A stretch of 64,000 nt of DNA from Pirellulaceae bacterium (GCA_030748485.1 JASMLW010000476.1:1-64000); one strand, 5' to 3'; shown: positions 1 through 8,512, counted from the first letter of the stretch. Notes: generated by a model from the sequence alone, not told the origin. Numbers and translations: made by a program.

Positions 1-137
1 CGGGTGCGCATGTGGCGACCGTAACCGCGTGAGGAGTCTAAGGTGAGGGAGAAAATACCAGTTTCGCAATCTAAGCGCTTCGCCAGCGCATTGTCAAGGA
101 ATGGACTGTTCGGACGAGCGTCTGTCGCCGCGTTGTT

Positions 138-1079
138 TTAACTGCGCCTCGTCATTTCAAACAGTTGAGTCGCTTGCGGTCCGAGGAAGCCGTTGAAGCG
201 CACCTCTTCATCAGTGACTGGATCGCGCACATCGCCTCTTTCGGCCAGTTCAAGGTACGCGTAGGTCCACTGCGCGCCCTCGGGGGAGCCGCTGACCAGT
301 TCGCCGATCTCAATCTCGACTGCGCGCGTCGCCGTCTGCCGCAGCCTGGCCCCGCGGACTCCCTCAATACTCGCTTTCATGGGAACGCCGGCTGCGGCGA
401 GTGCGGCGGCGGTCTTTTCAATGTCGTCGAGTTTCGCGACGGCGTGAGAGTTGATCAATGCGGTGAAGTGATTCACGTTGTACCCGTGGACCAGCACCCA
501 GGCCGCGTATTGGCTCACCTCGTTGACAGCTACCACGTCAGCGTACGCCGGCTGCCTCCACGGCCTCTCTTCAAACACGGCAACCGCCGCGTCGAGCAGC
601 CGCGGATCAGCCGGTCCGTGGCCGAGATTGTGTAGAGCGGCCAATTGGTCGTCGGACAACTGACTGCGATGGTCCGTCAGGTAGGGCGACAAAGTCGCAC
701 GCGCCGCCGGGGGCAGCTCCCAAGTCCTCAACTCGGAAATGAACAGCTTTGGCAAATCGGGGTGAGTGTGTTCGTAGTGGAGCGCATTGAGGTGTTTGTC
801 GGGGAAGTCATAGGCTGCTCGGGCGCGATAGCCGAGCGCCTCGACCAACCGCGACAGAGAAGCGCCGCCGATCAACGGCGTTTGGGCGGCGAGCGTTCGA
901 AAGGCGATGTGGTCGTTTACAAACGTCGCTCCCAGATCGGCGATCACCGATTCGTAGACCCGCACGTACTCGACGCGCTCCCGATAGCGCGACCAGAGCC
1001 TGTCGAGTAGTTCCGCGGCGAAGCGTTCCCGCGGGTCGCCAAAGTCAAAGCGGGCGTGCGGGCCGAGTGGGACGGACAT
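138..1079 (-). CDS. DUF1338 family non-haem iron dioxygenase/decarboxylase-like protein
   Basis: 313-residue protein of the DUF1338 (HglS/YdcJ, vicinal-oxygen-chelate) family. Characterised members convert 2-oxoadipate to 2-hydroxyglutarate in lysine breakdown using Fe(II). Candidate metal ligands are H57 (in NDHIAF), H204 (in NVNHFTAL) and a glutamate in YLELAER (E277 or E280), the spacing expected for the His-His-Glu triad. It is shorter than the Pseudomonas HglS and resembles the compact members. ATG start is preceded by AAGGA in the 29-nt spacer after the decarboxylase beta subunit gene, so it is probably the last gene of that leftward operon. Family assignment is firm; the substrate here is inference. 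Confidence 0.8.
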   Translation of the reverse strand: MSVPLGPHARFDFGDPRERFAAELLDRLWSRYRERVEYVRVYESVIADLGATFVNDHIAFRTLAAQTPLIGGASLSRLVEALGYRARAAYDFPDKHLNALHYEHTHPDLPKLFISELRTWELPPAARATLSPYLTDHRSQLSDDQLAALHNLGHGPADPRLLDAAVAVFEERPWRQPAYADVVAVNEVSQYAAWVLVHGYNVNHFTALINSHAVAKLDDIEKTAAALAAAGVPMKASIEGVRGARLRQTATRAVEIEIGELVSGSPEGAQWTYAYLELAERGDVRDPVTDEEVRFNGFLGPQATQLFEMTRRS

Positions 1080-1085
1080 GATGAC

Positions 1086-1111
1086 GAGTCCTTGTTTAGA
1101 GTCCTTGTTTA
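1086..1111. repeat. 13-bp perfect tandem duplication in intergenic spacer
   Basis: GAGTCCTTGTTTA occurs twice back to back (1086-1098 and 1099-1111). On the minus strand each unit holds TAAACAAGGA, that is a TAA stop and an AAGGA Shine-Dalgarno-like sequence, so the duplication doubles the stop/RBS junction between the TPP beta subunit and the DUF1338 gene. Confidence 0.9.
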
Positions 1112-1726
1112 GTGGTCTGTTTGATGGCCTCGGTCGTGGTCGACCAGCGCCAGTTGTAGCCGCTCGAGCTGCTCGGCGATGGGGCAGGGAGGGTCGAGAA
1201 GATAGTTTTCGAACACCGGTTCAACTTCGAGCCAGGCGAATCGGGGACCGGGAAGGTCGAAGAAGCCGCCCACCCGCGCGCCCCACATCCGCGTCTCGTT
1301 CGCCCGCAGGACGGATTTGATTCCCGATCCCGAGGCGAGCGCGGCAAAGTCGACATCGACTTGCGAAGACGGCGTCTTCTGCCCGCCGGTGACTTCGTAA
1401 ACGCCATTGTCGATCAAAAAGATCGAGAGATTGGCGGGCGCCGCCGCCGCCGCTGTAATCAAGCAACCGAGGTTCATGATCAGCGAACCGTCGCCCGTCA
1501 TCACCCAGACGGCCAAGTCCGGCCGTGCGATCGCCAGCCCCACGGCGAGCGGTATCGCCTCGCTCATCGCCGAAGGGATGTAATGGAAATCGAGCGGGTG
1601 GGTATCGCAGAGTTTGGGCCATTCGCGCGCCGAGCCTTGATTGGTGATCAACAGAGTCCGATCCGTGCGCAGAGGCGTGAGAGTCTCCAAGGCGTCGGCG
1701 ACAGGCATGCGTGTGGGCCGGTTCAT
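1109..1726 (-). CDS. Thiamine-diphosphate-dependent decarboxylase, C-terminal (PP-domain) subunit
   Basis: 205 residues matching the diphosphate-binding half of ThDP enzymes such as sulfopyruvate or phosphonopyruvate decarboxylase beta subunit. The ThDP/Mg motif is visible as GDGSL followed about 25 residues later by DNGVYEVTGGQ. SAMSEAIPLAVGLA corresponds to the usual conserved helix before it. Its ATG directly abuts the TAG of the upstream gene (zero spacing), which implies translational coupling and a two-subunit enzyme. The pair decarboxylates a 2-oxo acid; which one cannot be read from sequence. Next to a DUF1338 protein, which also acts on 2-oxo acids, a shared catabolic route is plausible. 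Confidence 0.78.
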   Translation of the reverse strand: MNRPTRMPVADALETLTPLRTDRTLLITNQGSAREWPKLCDTHPLDFHYIPSAMSEAIPLAVGLAIARPDLAVWVMTGDGSLIMNLGCLITAAAAAPANLSIFLIDNGVYEVTGGQKTPSSQVDVDFAALASGSGIKSVLRANETRMWGARVGGFFDLPGPRFAWLEVEPVFENYLLDPPCPIAEQLERLQLALVDHDRGHQTDH

Positions 1727-2209
1727 CTACATCCGCCCTTCCGCGATCAACACGGCGCCGGCGGTCCGAGCGCGTCGACTGCGCTGGTAACTGGCGGAGA
1801 GTTTGTGTTTGTCGGCGGCTGACTCGATCAACTCGTGATCGATTCCCCAGGCGGCGAGGATGGGGAGCGTGAACCGTTTCGCGGAATCGCGCGAGCCCTC
1901 GACCAACCAGCTGCGGGCGCCGAGGATAGCGAACAACGGAATCCGCAGATCGAAGATCACGTTCCGCAACGAATCTCCCGATTCGAACAACCCGGTCGTT
2001 TGAATCATGACGACCGGTGACGCTCCACCGAGTTGCAAACCCGCGGCGAGCGACCATGCCTCGCCTTCGCGACAAACTCGAACAAGTCGCAATGAGGGGC
2101 AAGCTTCGAACTCATCTTCCCACGGTCCGAAAGCGGAATCGGGCAGCCAAACGACGTGGGTGACGCCGAGATCGACGAGTGCGGCGCAGATTTCTCGACC
2201 GGTGAACAT
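1727..2209 (-). CDS. Thiamine-diphosphate-dependent decarboxylase, N-terminal (PYR-domain) subunit
   Basis: About 160 residues resembling the alpha subunit of sulfopyruvate/phosphonopyruvate decarboxylases. The PYR-domain opening GREICAALVDLGVTHVVW and the REGEAWSLAAGL segment, with the glutamate that activates the ThDP aminopyrimidine, are visible. I chose the ATG at 2209; a TTG at 2230 would add seven residues. The stop abuts the start of the beta subunit. Splitting of one decarboxylase into two adjacent genes is typical of ComD/ComE-type enzymes. Confidence 0.75.
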   Translation of the reverse strand: MFTGREICAALVDLGVTHVVWLPDSAFGPWEDEFEACPSLRLVRVCREGEAWSLAAGLQLGGASPVVMIQTTGLFESGDSLRNVIFDLRIPLFAILGARSWLVEGSRDSAKRFTLPILAAWGIDHELIESAADKHKLSASYQRSRRARTAGAVLIAEGRM

Positions 2210-2276
2210 CGTTGCCCAGAACCGTTGCAAAGGCCACGAGATGAAGGCCCCAGAATAACGATCGGCGGCCTCGCCG

Positions 2277-3377
2277 TCAGCGGCCGATCTGTTTGGGCGG
2301 GCGAATCGCCGTCAACCACAGGAAGACGCGGTCGGCTTCATCCATGCGGATTTCGACTTTCATCTTGGCTTGAAACAGAGCCTTGTCGAGAATCCGTTTG
2401 TAGTAAGTGCGGCCCGGCGGCACGGTGACTTTGAATGTGGCGGGATCAATGTCCAGCGCGGCGGCCGAATTCAGGTCGATCAAGACCGGCATCTTCAGTC
2501 GCGGTTGGATGGCGTCAATCGCCTTCTGCAGCGGCACATCCGTAATCTCGACGTCGAGAAACTTGAACAACTCGGGAGCGGAGTCCTTGAGCGGTTTTTC
2601 ATTCGGCCAGCCGACCGGCCAAGCCTCTTTCGATTCGCGAAAGTCGACGATATGCAACTGCAAGTCTCGTCCTTCGCGGGTGACCGTGAGCACCAATCCC
2701 GCCGGCCGGATCGCGGCGGCGAGGGCCGTGCCCGCCGTCAATCCCTGCAGTTCATCGGCGACCGGATCGGCTTCCGCCAGCGCGCGTCGAGATGCGAGCG
2801 TCACATCGGTTCGCAACGCCAGAGATCGAGTAATCTGGTCGACGACGGCGGTCGGCTTCTGTCCCTTCGTGGATTTCGTCACCTTCACCGCCAGGCTCGA
2901 GTGCAGCTTGATCAACTCATCTTTCCGCAGACCGAAAGGCGTCTTGCCGCCGCTGAGTCCTTCAGGTCCGCTGGTGGCCAGTTTCTCAGCCCACCGCTTG
3001 AGGCGCGCCGAGTCGCTGATCCCGAACTCACCTCCCACCACGATCAACGAGTTGCCGCGAGTGAGGAGGCCGGTCACTTTGTAGGCGCTGGGGGGAGAAC
3101 CGATCGCCTTGATCTCGGGCCGATCGCCGCTGCGACCGCCCCGTATTCGCACGGAGGCGCGAGGAATCGACTTCAGGGTGTCCAGCCATTTTCGCGATCG
3201 AGTGATCGAAAACCCCGGCATGGTCACCAATTCAAACTCAATTCGCGGCTTCGACCCTTGGGCTGCTGCGGGCCGAGCTGGCCAAGCCACGGTGAGAAAC
3301 ACGGTGAGAAGCATCGTGAGAAACATCGGCGCATTCGCTAGCCGGACGGTCGTCGCCCGGCGGCTGCTGTCCACCAT
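2277..3377 (-). CDS. Secreted protein of unknown function
   Basis: About 366 residues from an ATG with GAGGAG eight bases upstream. The N-terminus has a basic stretch and a hydrophobic segment (MFLTMLLTVFLTVAW) followed by a PAAAQ-like cleavage region, so export is likely. The mature part has no motif I recognise. The hydrophobic segment is encoded by degenerate 12-bp tandem units (around 3289-3328). It ends 47-67 bases before the decarboxylase alpha gene and runs the same way, so it could head that operon, though no functional link is evident. Confidence 0.6.
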   Translation of the reverse strand: MVDSSRRATTVRLANAPMFLTMLLTVFLTVAWPARPAAAQGSKPRIEFELVTMPGFSITRSRKWLDTLKSIPRASVRIRGGRSGDRPEIKAIGSPPSAYKVTGLLTRGNSLIVVGGEFGISDSARLKRWAEKLATSGPEGLSGGKTPFGLRKDELIKLHSSLAVKVTKSTKGQKPTAVVDQITRSLALRTDVTLASRRALAEADPVADELQGLTAGTALAAAIRPAGLVLTVTREGRDLQLHIVDFRESKEAWPVGWPNEKPLKDSAPELFKFLDVEITDVPLQKAIDAIQPRLKMPVLIDLNSAAALDIDPATFKVTVPPGRTYYKRILDKALFQAKMKVEIRMDEADRVFLWLTAIRPPKQIGR

Positions 3378-3407
3378 CTCGCCACTCCTCGTTTTGATCG
3401 GCGCCAA

Positions 3408-3817
3408 CCCTTTGCCCTTTGGTGGGCGCCGCAGATGAGTGCGTCGGCTTCATCCGACGCGACGCCGAATTATAGCACCTCGAATTCGCCTGGCCGCGCG
3501 ACAACCGGCCGAGCAGGTTTCCCATCGTCAGGCTAAGTGCTGATCTAACAATGGCTTACTGATGGCGATTGTGGCGTTGAGGATGCGGGACTTCCCCGGT
3601 TGGATTCCAGCGGCAGCTTTGTAGCTACGTTCGCCAGAACGTGGAGGCGGTTCGTTTGATGCCAGACCAGAGAATCCGGGACTTCCCTGGTCGGCAGCTC
3701 GCTCTGTGGTTGGCACTGCCACTTGCACGGCCTCAGATCGACCGCCACAATAACTCGTTTCTGAGACTGGGGGCGACCCTCTCCCGGGTGAATCCATCAG
3801 CTGTTAAGGAGTTCCGC
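3408..3817. other. Intergenic region with one GCCA-loop hairpin
   Basis: About 400 bases between divergent genes. I see no credible coding sequence. It contains ACGTTC-GCCA-GAACGT at 3627-3642, a six-base-pair hairpin with the same GCCA loop as the hairpins clustered at 36.2 kb. A good Shine-Dalgarno (TAAGGAG, 3805-3811) precedes the rightward isomerase gene. Confidence 0.6.
3627..3642. repeat. Small inverted repeat with GCCA loop
   Basis: ACGTTC GCCA GAACGT: a 6-bp perfect stem around GCCA. The loop and flanks (GTAG before) match copies at 36167-36184 and 36205-36222, whose stem is GGAATTC/GAATTCC, so the stem sequence differs while pairing is kept. Confidence 0.6.
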
Positions 3818-4813
3818 ATGGCGCGTCCCGTCACGTTGTTTACCGGCCAGTGGGCGGATCTTCCGATCGTGGAGATGGCCCGGAAGACCAGAGAATTTGG
3901 GTATGACGGCATTGAGTTGGCGTGCTGGGGCGACCATTTCGAAGTCGACAAGGCGATGGCGGACGAAGGGTATTGCGCTTCGATCCGGGACATTCTCGAC
4001 AAGAACGACCTGCAGCTGTTTTCGATCAGCAACCATTTGGTCGGCCAGGGCGTGTTGGACATCATCGACGAGCGTCACAAGGCGATCTTGCCGCCCTACG
4101 TCTGGGGCGATGGCGATCCGGCCGGCGTCAATCAGCGATCGATAGAAGAGCTCAAGAATACGGCTCGCGCGGCCCAGCGGCTCGGCGTCGACGTCGTGAA
4201 CGGCTTCACCGGTTCCAGCATCTGGCACCTCAACTACTCATTTCCCCCAGTGCCGGAATCGATGATTCAGGCCGGTTTCGACCTGCTCGCCGAACGCTTC
4301 AATCCGATCCTCGATGTCTTCGCCGAATGCGGCGTGAAGTTCGCTCTGGAAGTGCATCCAACCGAAATCGCCTTCGACATCCACACGGCGCGGCGGGCGC
4401 TCGATGCGCTCGGCAATCGGGAAGAATTCGGCTTCAATTTCGATCCCAGCCATTTGCACTGGCAGATGGTCGATCCGGTCGAGTTCATACGCGAGTTCCC
4501 CGATCGGATCTACCACGTTCACATCAAGGACGCGGCGAACACGCTCAACGGCCGCAGCGGCATCTTGGCGAGCCATTTGAATTTCGGCGACCCCCGTCGC
4601 GGTTGGGACTTCCGGTCGCCCGGTCGGGGCGAAGTCAATTTTCAAGCGATCATTCGCGCCTTGAACGAAATCAACTACGACGGTCCTCTTTCGATTGAGT
4701 GGGAGGACTGCGGTATGGACCGCGAGTTTGGGGCCCGCGAAGCGGCGACCTTCACCAAGCAACTGGATTTCCAACCGAGCACGCGGGCGTTCGACGCCGC
4801 TTTCGAAGAGTAG
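3818..4813 (+). CDS. Sugar phosphate isomerase/epimerase family protein (xylose isomerase-like TIM barrel)
   Basis: 331 residues of the AP-endonuclease-2/xylose-isomerase-like TIM barrel family. Start chosen at the ATG after TAAGGAG. Metal-site motifs are recognisable: [11 protein letters not shown] (Glu), [11 protein letters not shown] (Asp, His), YHVHIKDA (His, Asp) and LSIEWED near the C-terminus (Glu). Members of this group isomerise or epimerise sugars or act in inositol catabolism; planctomycetes carry many paralogues, and the substrate is not predictable. It is monocistronic, with a pseudogene on the opposite strand downstream. Confidence 0.85.
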   Translation: MARPVTLFTGQWADLPIVEMARKTREFGYDGIELACWGDHFEVDKAMADEGYCASIRDILDKNDLQLFSISNHLVGQGVLDIIDERHKAILPPYVWGDGDPAGVNQRSIEELKNTARAAQRLGVDVVNGFTGSSIWHLNYSFPPVPESMIQAGFDLLAERFNPILDVFAECGVKFALEVHPTEIAFDIHTARRALDALGNREEFGFNFDPSHLHWQMVDPVEFIREFPDRIYHVHIKDAANTLNGRSGILASHLNFGDPRRGWDFRSPGRGEVNFQAIIRALNEINYDGPLSIEWEDCGMDREFGAREAATFTKQLDFQPSTRAFDAAFEE

Positions 4814-4845
4814 GCGGCGGCTTTAGACGGCTTTCGGCCCGCGAG

Positions 4846-5389
4846 TCAAAACAGACGTAGTTGCCCGGCGCTGTCGGTCGGCGCTCGAAACGACTTGCAA
4901 TTGAGTGTCGGCATGGGGCGGTCGAGTCCGTGTTTGCGCGAGAAGACTCGAAAGATGTCTCCGATCTGATCAGCGACAGCTCCGCTTCCCCTCATCCGTT
5001 CGCCGAATTCGGCTTGATTGAGACTGCCGTCGCGCGTTCCGCGAATCCGGTTCAGCACTCGCGGCGACTTCTCCGGCTGCGTTCGCGTGAGCCACTCGAT
5101 GAACACGGGCTCGACCGCCAACGGCAATCGCAGCAGAACGTACGCGGCCGACTGTGCTCCCGCCTCCGCCGCCGCCGCCAAGATGCGGGGCATCTCACTG
5201 TCGTTGAGGCCGGGAACGACCGGGGCGATCATGGTGCTCGTCGTATCCGGCTTGGGCGAGGCAAACTGCTTGCTCGAAATCTTCGTCGGGAAGAGCAGGA
5301 TTCAGGACAGTGTGGCCGTGGTCTTTGAGGAAGGTCGGTTTCTTGCCGCCCGGAACGCTGGTCCATCCGTGGAGGAAGAGGATTCTCAT
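4846..5389 (-). pseudogene. Chimeric pseudogene: alpha/beta-hydrolase start joined to radical SAM protein end
   Basis: Two incomplete coding segments abut. From 5389 leftward an ATG opens about 50 residues typical of a small esterase-type alpha/beta hydrolase (MRILFLHGWTSVPGG...), then homology stops near 5230. From about 5235 to 4846, in another frame, lies the C-terminal third of a PA0069/SplB-like radical SAM protein (IAPVVPGLNDSEMPRIL...LRLPLAVEPVF), lacking the N-terminal CxxxCxxC cluster motif. Neither part can be functional. The fusion is best explained by a deletion or insertion that joined two truncated genes, at the edge of the AT-richer defence island. Confidence 0.7.
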
Positions 5390-5410
5390 CGACTTATTGT
5401 TGCACTACTG

Positions 5411-6331
5411 TCACCGAGGTCCAAGCTGATTGAATAGTGTTTTCAGTTGCGAGCAAACTGGCCCGAGCGCCGTAGCAAGTCGTCTTTGGTCGCTCGGATC
5501 ACCGGGTGGAGAGAAAGTCAGCGGATTCAGTCCGAGTAAATCGCTCGGCATTTTCAGATCGATTCCTCTTGGGCTCACGATGACTGTTCGTTCCCGCCCA
5601 AGCTGCCCCATGAAGAGGCCGAGTTCAAAAACAACATTGTCTCGTGGTGCAGATTTCTGTTCTTTTCTGCTACGAACGACATCTTCGTCCATCACAACAG
5701 CTACGCCGAAGTCAGCCAACTCCAACTCTCGCTCAAGGTCTTCCATCGTTTGCTTTGTCGGGCCGAATACCTGATCAGTCCAAACGGACACACTGCTGGG
5801 GTGATGGTCCAGCCCCAACTGGATGCCCTCGGCGTATGCCAACTTTTCGCTCGACGAACAAATGAACACGTTGGGCACTTCATTTGGGCGACGGATCAAG
5901 CGATTCCGGCTGCGCAGCCGATCACAAAGCTCGACTGCAATTCGCCGCCAAAGGTCTGGGTTGTCGTCGGCGAGATGGCTAAAGTCTGGCTCCGAGACAC
6001 GAGCCACCACTGTCTTCTCTGCGGCCAAGACGGTAGCCGACCTGCGAGCTTTGCGGTCGATCAGTGCCATTTCACCAACGTGGGTTCCTGCACAGCGAGT
6101 CGCAACAGGACGACCGTTTGCTTCGATGGTCAGGCTACCAGAGATAACGAAGAAGATTTCGTTGTCTTCGGCGTTCTGAGCGATGAGGACATTGCCGGGT
6201 TCGAGTTCACGAAGCTGTGTGACTTCAAGCAGCTTCGCCGCTAGGTTCTCGTTCCCGCTCACGATTCCTTGATCGCACAGCATTTCCGCCAACAGGCGTT
6301 TTCCGTTTTCGCCCTCAAATCGTTCAATCAT
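5411..6331 (-). CDS. pycTIR: Pycsar-type effector: cyclic-nucleotide-binding domain fused to TIR-like NADase domain
   Basis: 306 residues from an ATG with AAGGTG upstream (a GTG three codons earlier is possible). Residues about 20-140 form a CRP-like cyclic nucleotide-binding domain; its phosphate cassette reads HVGEMAL...RRSATV with E87 and R97. Residues about 153-270 match the CAP12/Pycsar TIR-like domain; the catalytic glutamate is E236 in NVVFELGLFMG. In characterised PycTIR proteins, cCMP or cUMP binding switches on NAD+ hydrolysis and aborts phage infection. It is the third gene of the leftward operon, 17-26 bases after the E2-like gene. The assignment is strong; the nucleotide bound is inferred. 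Confidence 0.88.
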   Translation of the reverse strand: MIERFEGENGKRLLAEMLCDQGIVSGNENLAAKLLEVTQLRELEPGNVLIAQNAEDNEIFFVISGSLTIEANGRPVATRCAGTHVGEMALIDRKARRSATVLAAEKTVVARVSEPDFSHLADDNPDLWRRIAVELCDRLRSRNRLIRRPNEVPNVFICSSSEKLAYAEGIQLGLDHHPSSVSVWTDQVFGPTKQTMEDLERELELADFGVAVVMDEDVVRSRKEQKSAPRDNVVFELGLFMGQLGRERTVIVSPRGIDLKMPSDLLGLNPLTFSPPGDPSDQRRLATALGPVCSQLKTLFNQLGPR

Positions 6332-6357
6332 CCTCGACACCTTTCAAACGGCAGTCG

Positions 6358-6942
6358 TCATCTTCGCTCGAACTTTCGCATGTGGCATTTTTTGTATTTT
6401 AGGCCGCTGCCGCAGGGACATGGATTGTTTCTGCCCACGCCGCCCATTGCTTGAATCGCTTCTCGAACTCCCTTTTCACCGTGGGAACGATCCGCACCGG
6501 GCCACTTGGCCACGCATCCAGTGATGAGCGTCTTCGCCAATCGCTTTTGATAGATGCGCTGCTTGAACAGGAACGTGTGGATGACGGCGAACAGATCGTT
6601 GAGGGAGGCCGGGTCCGCAAAGTTAATCCCTGATTCTCCCGGAACGAATAAACAGAGCCGCCAATCGCTTTCGATATGACTGTCGCCGGAGTTTTTCCAA
6701 CAATCTCGGTGGCTTTCCAGAAACACCGAGGGGGGCTGGTTTCTGGCTGGGAAGTTCTGTGGATACTCGATTCGCAGTTTTGCCGACTCGTACAAGTGCC
6801 CGTGTTCGGAAAATACGCCCAGCGTCCCACGGATGAATGCAGTCCGTTCGCCGTCGATTCCAGCGTCGAAATCATCAACCAGTTGGGAAGCAATGGTTTG
6901 CTCCTGCTTCCAGCGATTCGGGTCGGTATCATGCCAGCACAT
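6358..6942 (-). CDS. Prokaryotic E2 (ubiquitin-conjugating)-like protein with C-terminal SEC-C motif
   Basis: 194 residues. Residues about 35-165 show the UBC-fold pattern of the E2-like proteins of short type II CBASS: YPQNFP...QPPSVFLES, then HIESDWRLCLF, where C97 is at the catalytic cysteine position after H89, and a later WPGADRSHGEKGVRE block. Residues 170-187 are a SEC-C zinc motif (NPCPCGSG...KKCH; C175, C177, C186, H187). Start lies 4 bases after the cyclase stop and the end 26 bases before the effector start, so the three genes form one operon. No E1 or JAB protease gene is nearby. It may conjugate or prime the cyclase, as E2-like proteins do in CBASS; here that is inference. Confidence 0.8.
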   Translation of the reverse strand: MCWHDTDPNRWKQEQTIASQLVDDFDAGIDGERTAFIRGTLGVFSEHGHLYESAKLRIEYPQNFPARNQPPSVFLESHRDCWKNSGDSHIESDWRLCLFVPGESGINFADPASLNDLFAVIHTFLFKQRIYQKRLAKTLITGCVAKWPGADRSHGEKGVREAIQAMGGVGRNNPCPCGSGLKYKKCHMRKFERR

Positions 6943-6946
6943 CGGC

Positions 6947-8512
6947 TCACTCCGACCTCCACGGCTTGCTGTCGTGCCACGGTCGAGCAGCCGTGGCCGT
7001 TGCCGCAGTCGTCACTCGGATGCGCCCCTCATTTACACTCGCACCCAGACTCCCGGCTTCCGCCGCCTTCTCTTCCTTCTTCTCATCGAGTTTGGGAAAG
7101 GTCAGATTGGTGGTTACATATGCCGAACCCCGTTTGGTGAACTCTTCGGTGACATCCTCATCGTCGAGTTGGTCGTATATCTCGCTGGAGATGCGGATTT
7201 GCTTTTCGGCGGAAATCGTCTGAAGCCGTTCGGCCTCCGTGACTTCAGGGCCAAAACAAATCGTGATGCGTTCACCCTGTTTGCCGAGCCGTGAAACCAT
7301 GACTTTTCCAACGTCCATGCCCACTGCAACGTGTATCTCTTTCCGGTCTGTCAGGTGGTCGTTCAGAACATGTTCCATCGACGATTGAAGCCCAATCGCC
7401 AGATCAACCGCATCTTGGCACCGTTCGCTGTGTTTGCCGTTGCCGGCAGGCAAATGCAGTATCCCGAGAATACAGTCACCTCGATGTTGCAGAGCCAATC
7501 CGTCGTAGTCCGTGCAGACAACGGAATGGAACTCAGCCCGGATCATGTGGAACTGTCGGATCAGACTGATGACCTTATCGTCCGTTTCGGCTTCTTGAAC
7601 GTACCGGGTGAAGCCATCGAGGTCAGCATAGAATGTCACCGCTTCCGTTCGTTTGCAGTTGCGTTCGGTCAGTTTTGAGACATCGATCAATGTCGTCGCC
7701 TCGGAAATCGTGATTTGGTCGAGCGGGAGGTTATCCTGATGTTTCTCCGTCTCTTTTTTCCATTTCTCTTCGTCCCATTCGACGCCAAGCTCGTTTGCCA
7801 ACTCGGTGTTGCGGCTCCAGCGAAGACCCGTTGCTAGGTACGTCTGAATCCCGGAAACCACTTCGTCTTTCTCGAAGTGGTCCTGAAGACACTCGGGTAG
7901 CACGTCGTACATTTCGTCGGTGATCGTGATCGAGTCCTTTCCACCGATGATCTTTGCCGCAAGGTTGGCACACGTGCCGAGTGAGATCAGTTCTCGCTTA
8001 CCGGACTTGCCGATGTTAGCGAGGTAGCTCGTGCCGCTGGCCAAGCCAACTGCACTGCTGAAATCACGCACATCACCGAAGACGCCGTTGAACACGTCGA
8101 GCACATACGTATTCTGTGTGATGGCATGAATCACCGCCTGCTTCGCTCGGTCGCCATCCTTCGGCGTGTCTTTGCCGTTGTAGGGCTTGTAAACCAACCC
8201 ATGCGCTCGGACGGACTGGCGTTGGATGTCACCAACGTCATCATTCTCCAACAAACTGCCTTGAATCCGCCGCAGCACGCTGGATGCACGCACCAGCTTT
8301 CGCTGCTTCTGCTTATCGTTCCCGGCATCATCCACGGCTCGGTGGAAGTTGGGAACATCCACATACAGGTGAACGCCCTGCGCCCGCCGAACATCCTTGG
8401 TGCCCAGATTGCTGAAGTCCATCGACCGGGACAGGTCTTCGACGTTGACCTCGAAGTCGCTGAAGTCGTTCCTCCGAACTCGGTCCTTGGACCTCTTTTC
8501 GTTCCAAGCCAT
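6947..8512 (-). CDS. pycC: Pycsar nucleotide cyclase with tandem class III cyclase domains
   Basis: 521 residues from an ATG with GAGGGAG upstream; a longer reading frame would begin upstream of the predicted promoter. Residues about 46-215 form one cyclase homology domain and 290-450 a second. The second carries both metal aspartates (D297 in YADLDGF, D346 in HRGDCIL) but has Thr (T425) in place of the catalytic Asn, keeping R429. The first lacks the second Asp but keeps the Asn (N183 in GTCANLAAK, Lys for Arg). Together they could form one composite active site. Adjacent CNB-TIR effector makes synthesis of cCMP/cUMP on infection the likely role. Tail beyond 470 is low-complexity. Confidence 0.85.
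   Translation of the reverse strand: MAWNEKRSKDRVRRNDFSDFEVNVEDLSRSMDFSNLGTKDVRRAQGVHLYVDVPNFHRAVDDAGNDKQKQRKLVRASSVLRRIQGSLLENDDVGDIQRQSVRAHGLVYKPYNGKDTPKDGDRAKQAVIHAITQNTYVLDVFNGVFGDVRDFSSAVGLASGTSYLANIGKSGKRELISLGTCANLAAKIIGGKDSITITDEMYDVLPECLQDHFEKDEVVSGIQTYLATGLRWSRNTELANELGVEWDEEKWKKETEKHQDNLPLDQITISEATTLIDVSKLTERNCKRTEAVTFYADLDGFTRYVQEAETDDKVISLIRQFHMIRAEFHSVVCTDYDGLALQHRGDCILGILHLPAGNGKHSERCQDAVDLAIGLQSSMEHVLNDHLTDRKEIHVAVGMDVGKVMVSRLGKQGERITICFGPEVTEAERLQTISAEKQIRISSEIYDQLDDEDVTEEFTKRGSAYVTTNLTFPKLDEKKEEKAAEAGSLGASVNEGRIRVTTAATATAARPWHDSKPWRSE

Noticed and set aside
3711-3727. Sigma-54 promoter TGGCAC...TTGC upstream of the sugar isomerase
   Set aside because: The GG and GC elements are 11 rather than 10 bases apart, which is normally inactive, and the site is 90 bases before the start without support.
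5411-8512. Type II CBASS instead of Pycsar
   Set aside because: The synthase is a class III cyclase (YADLDGF, HRGD), not a CD-NTase, and the effector senses through a CRP-like domain, so only the E2-like gene resembles CBASS.
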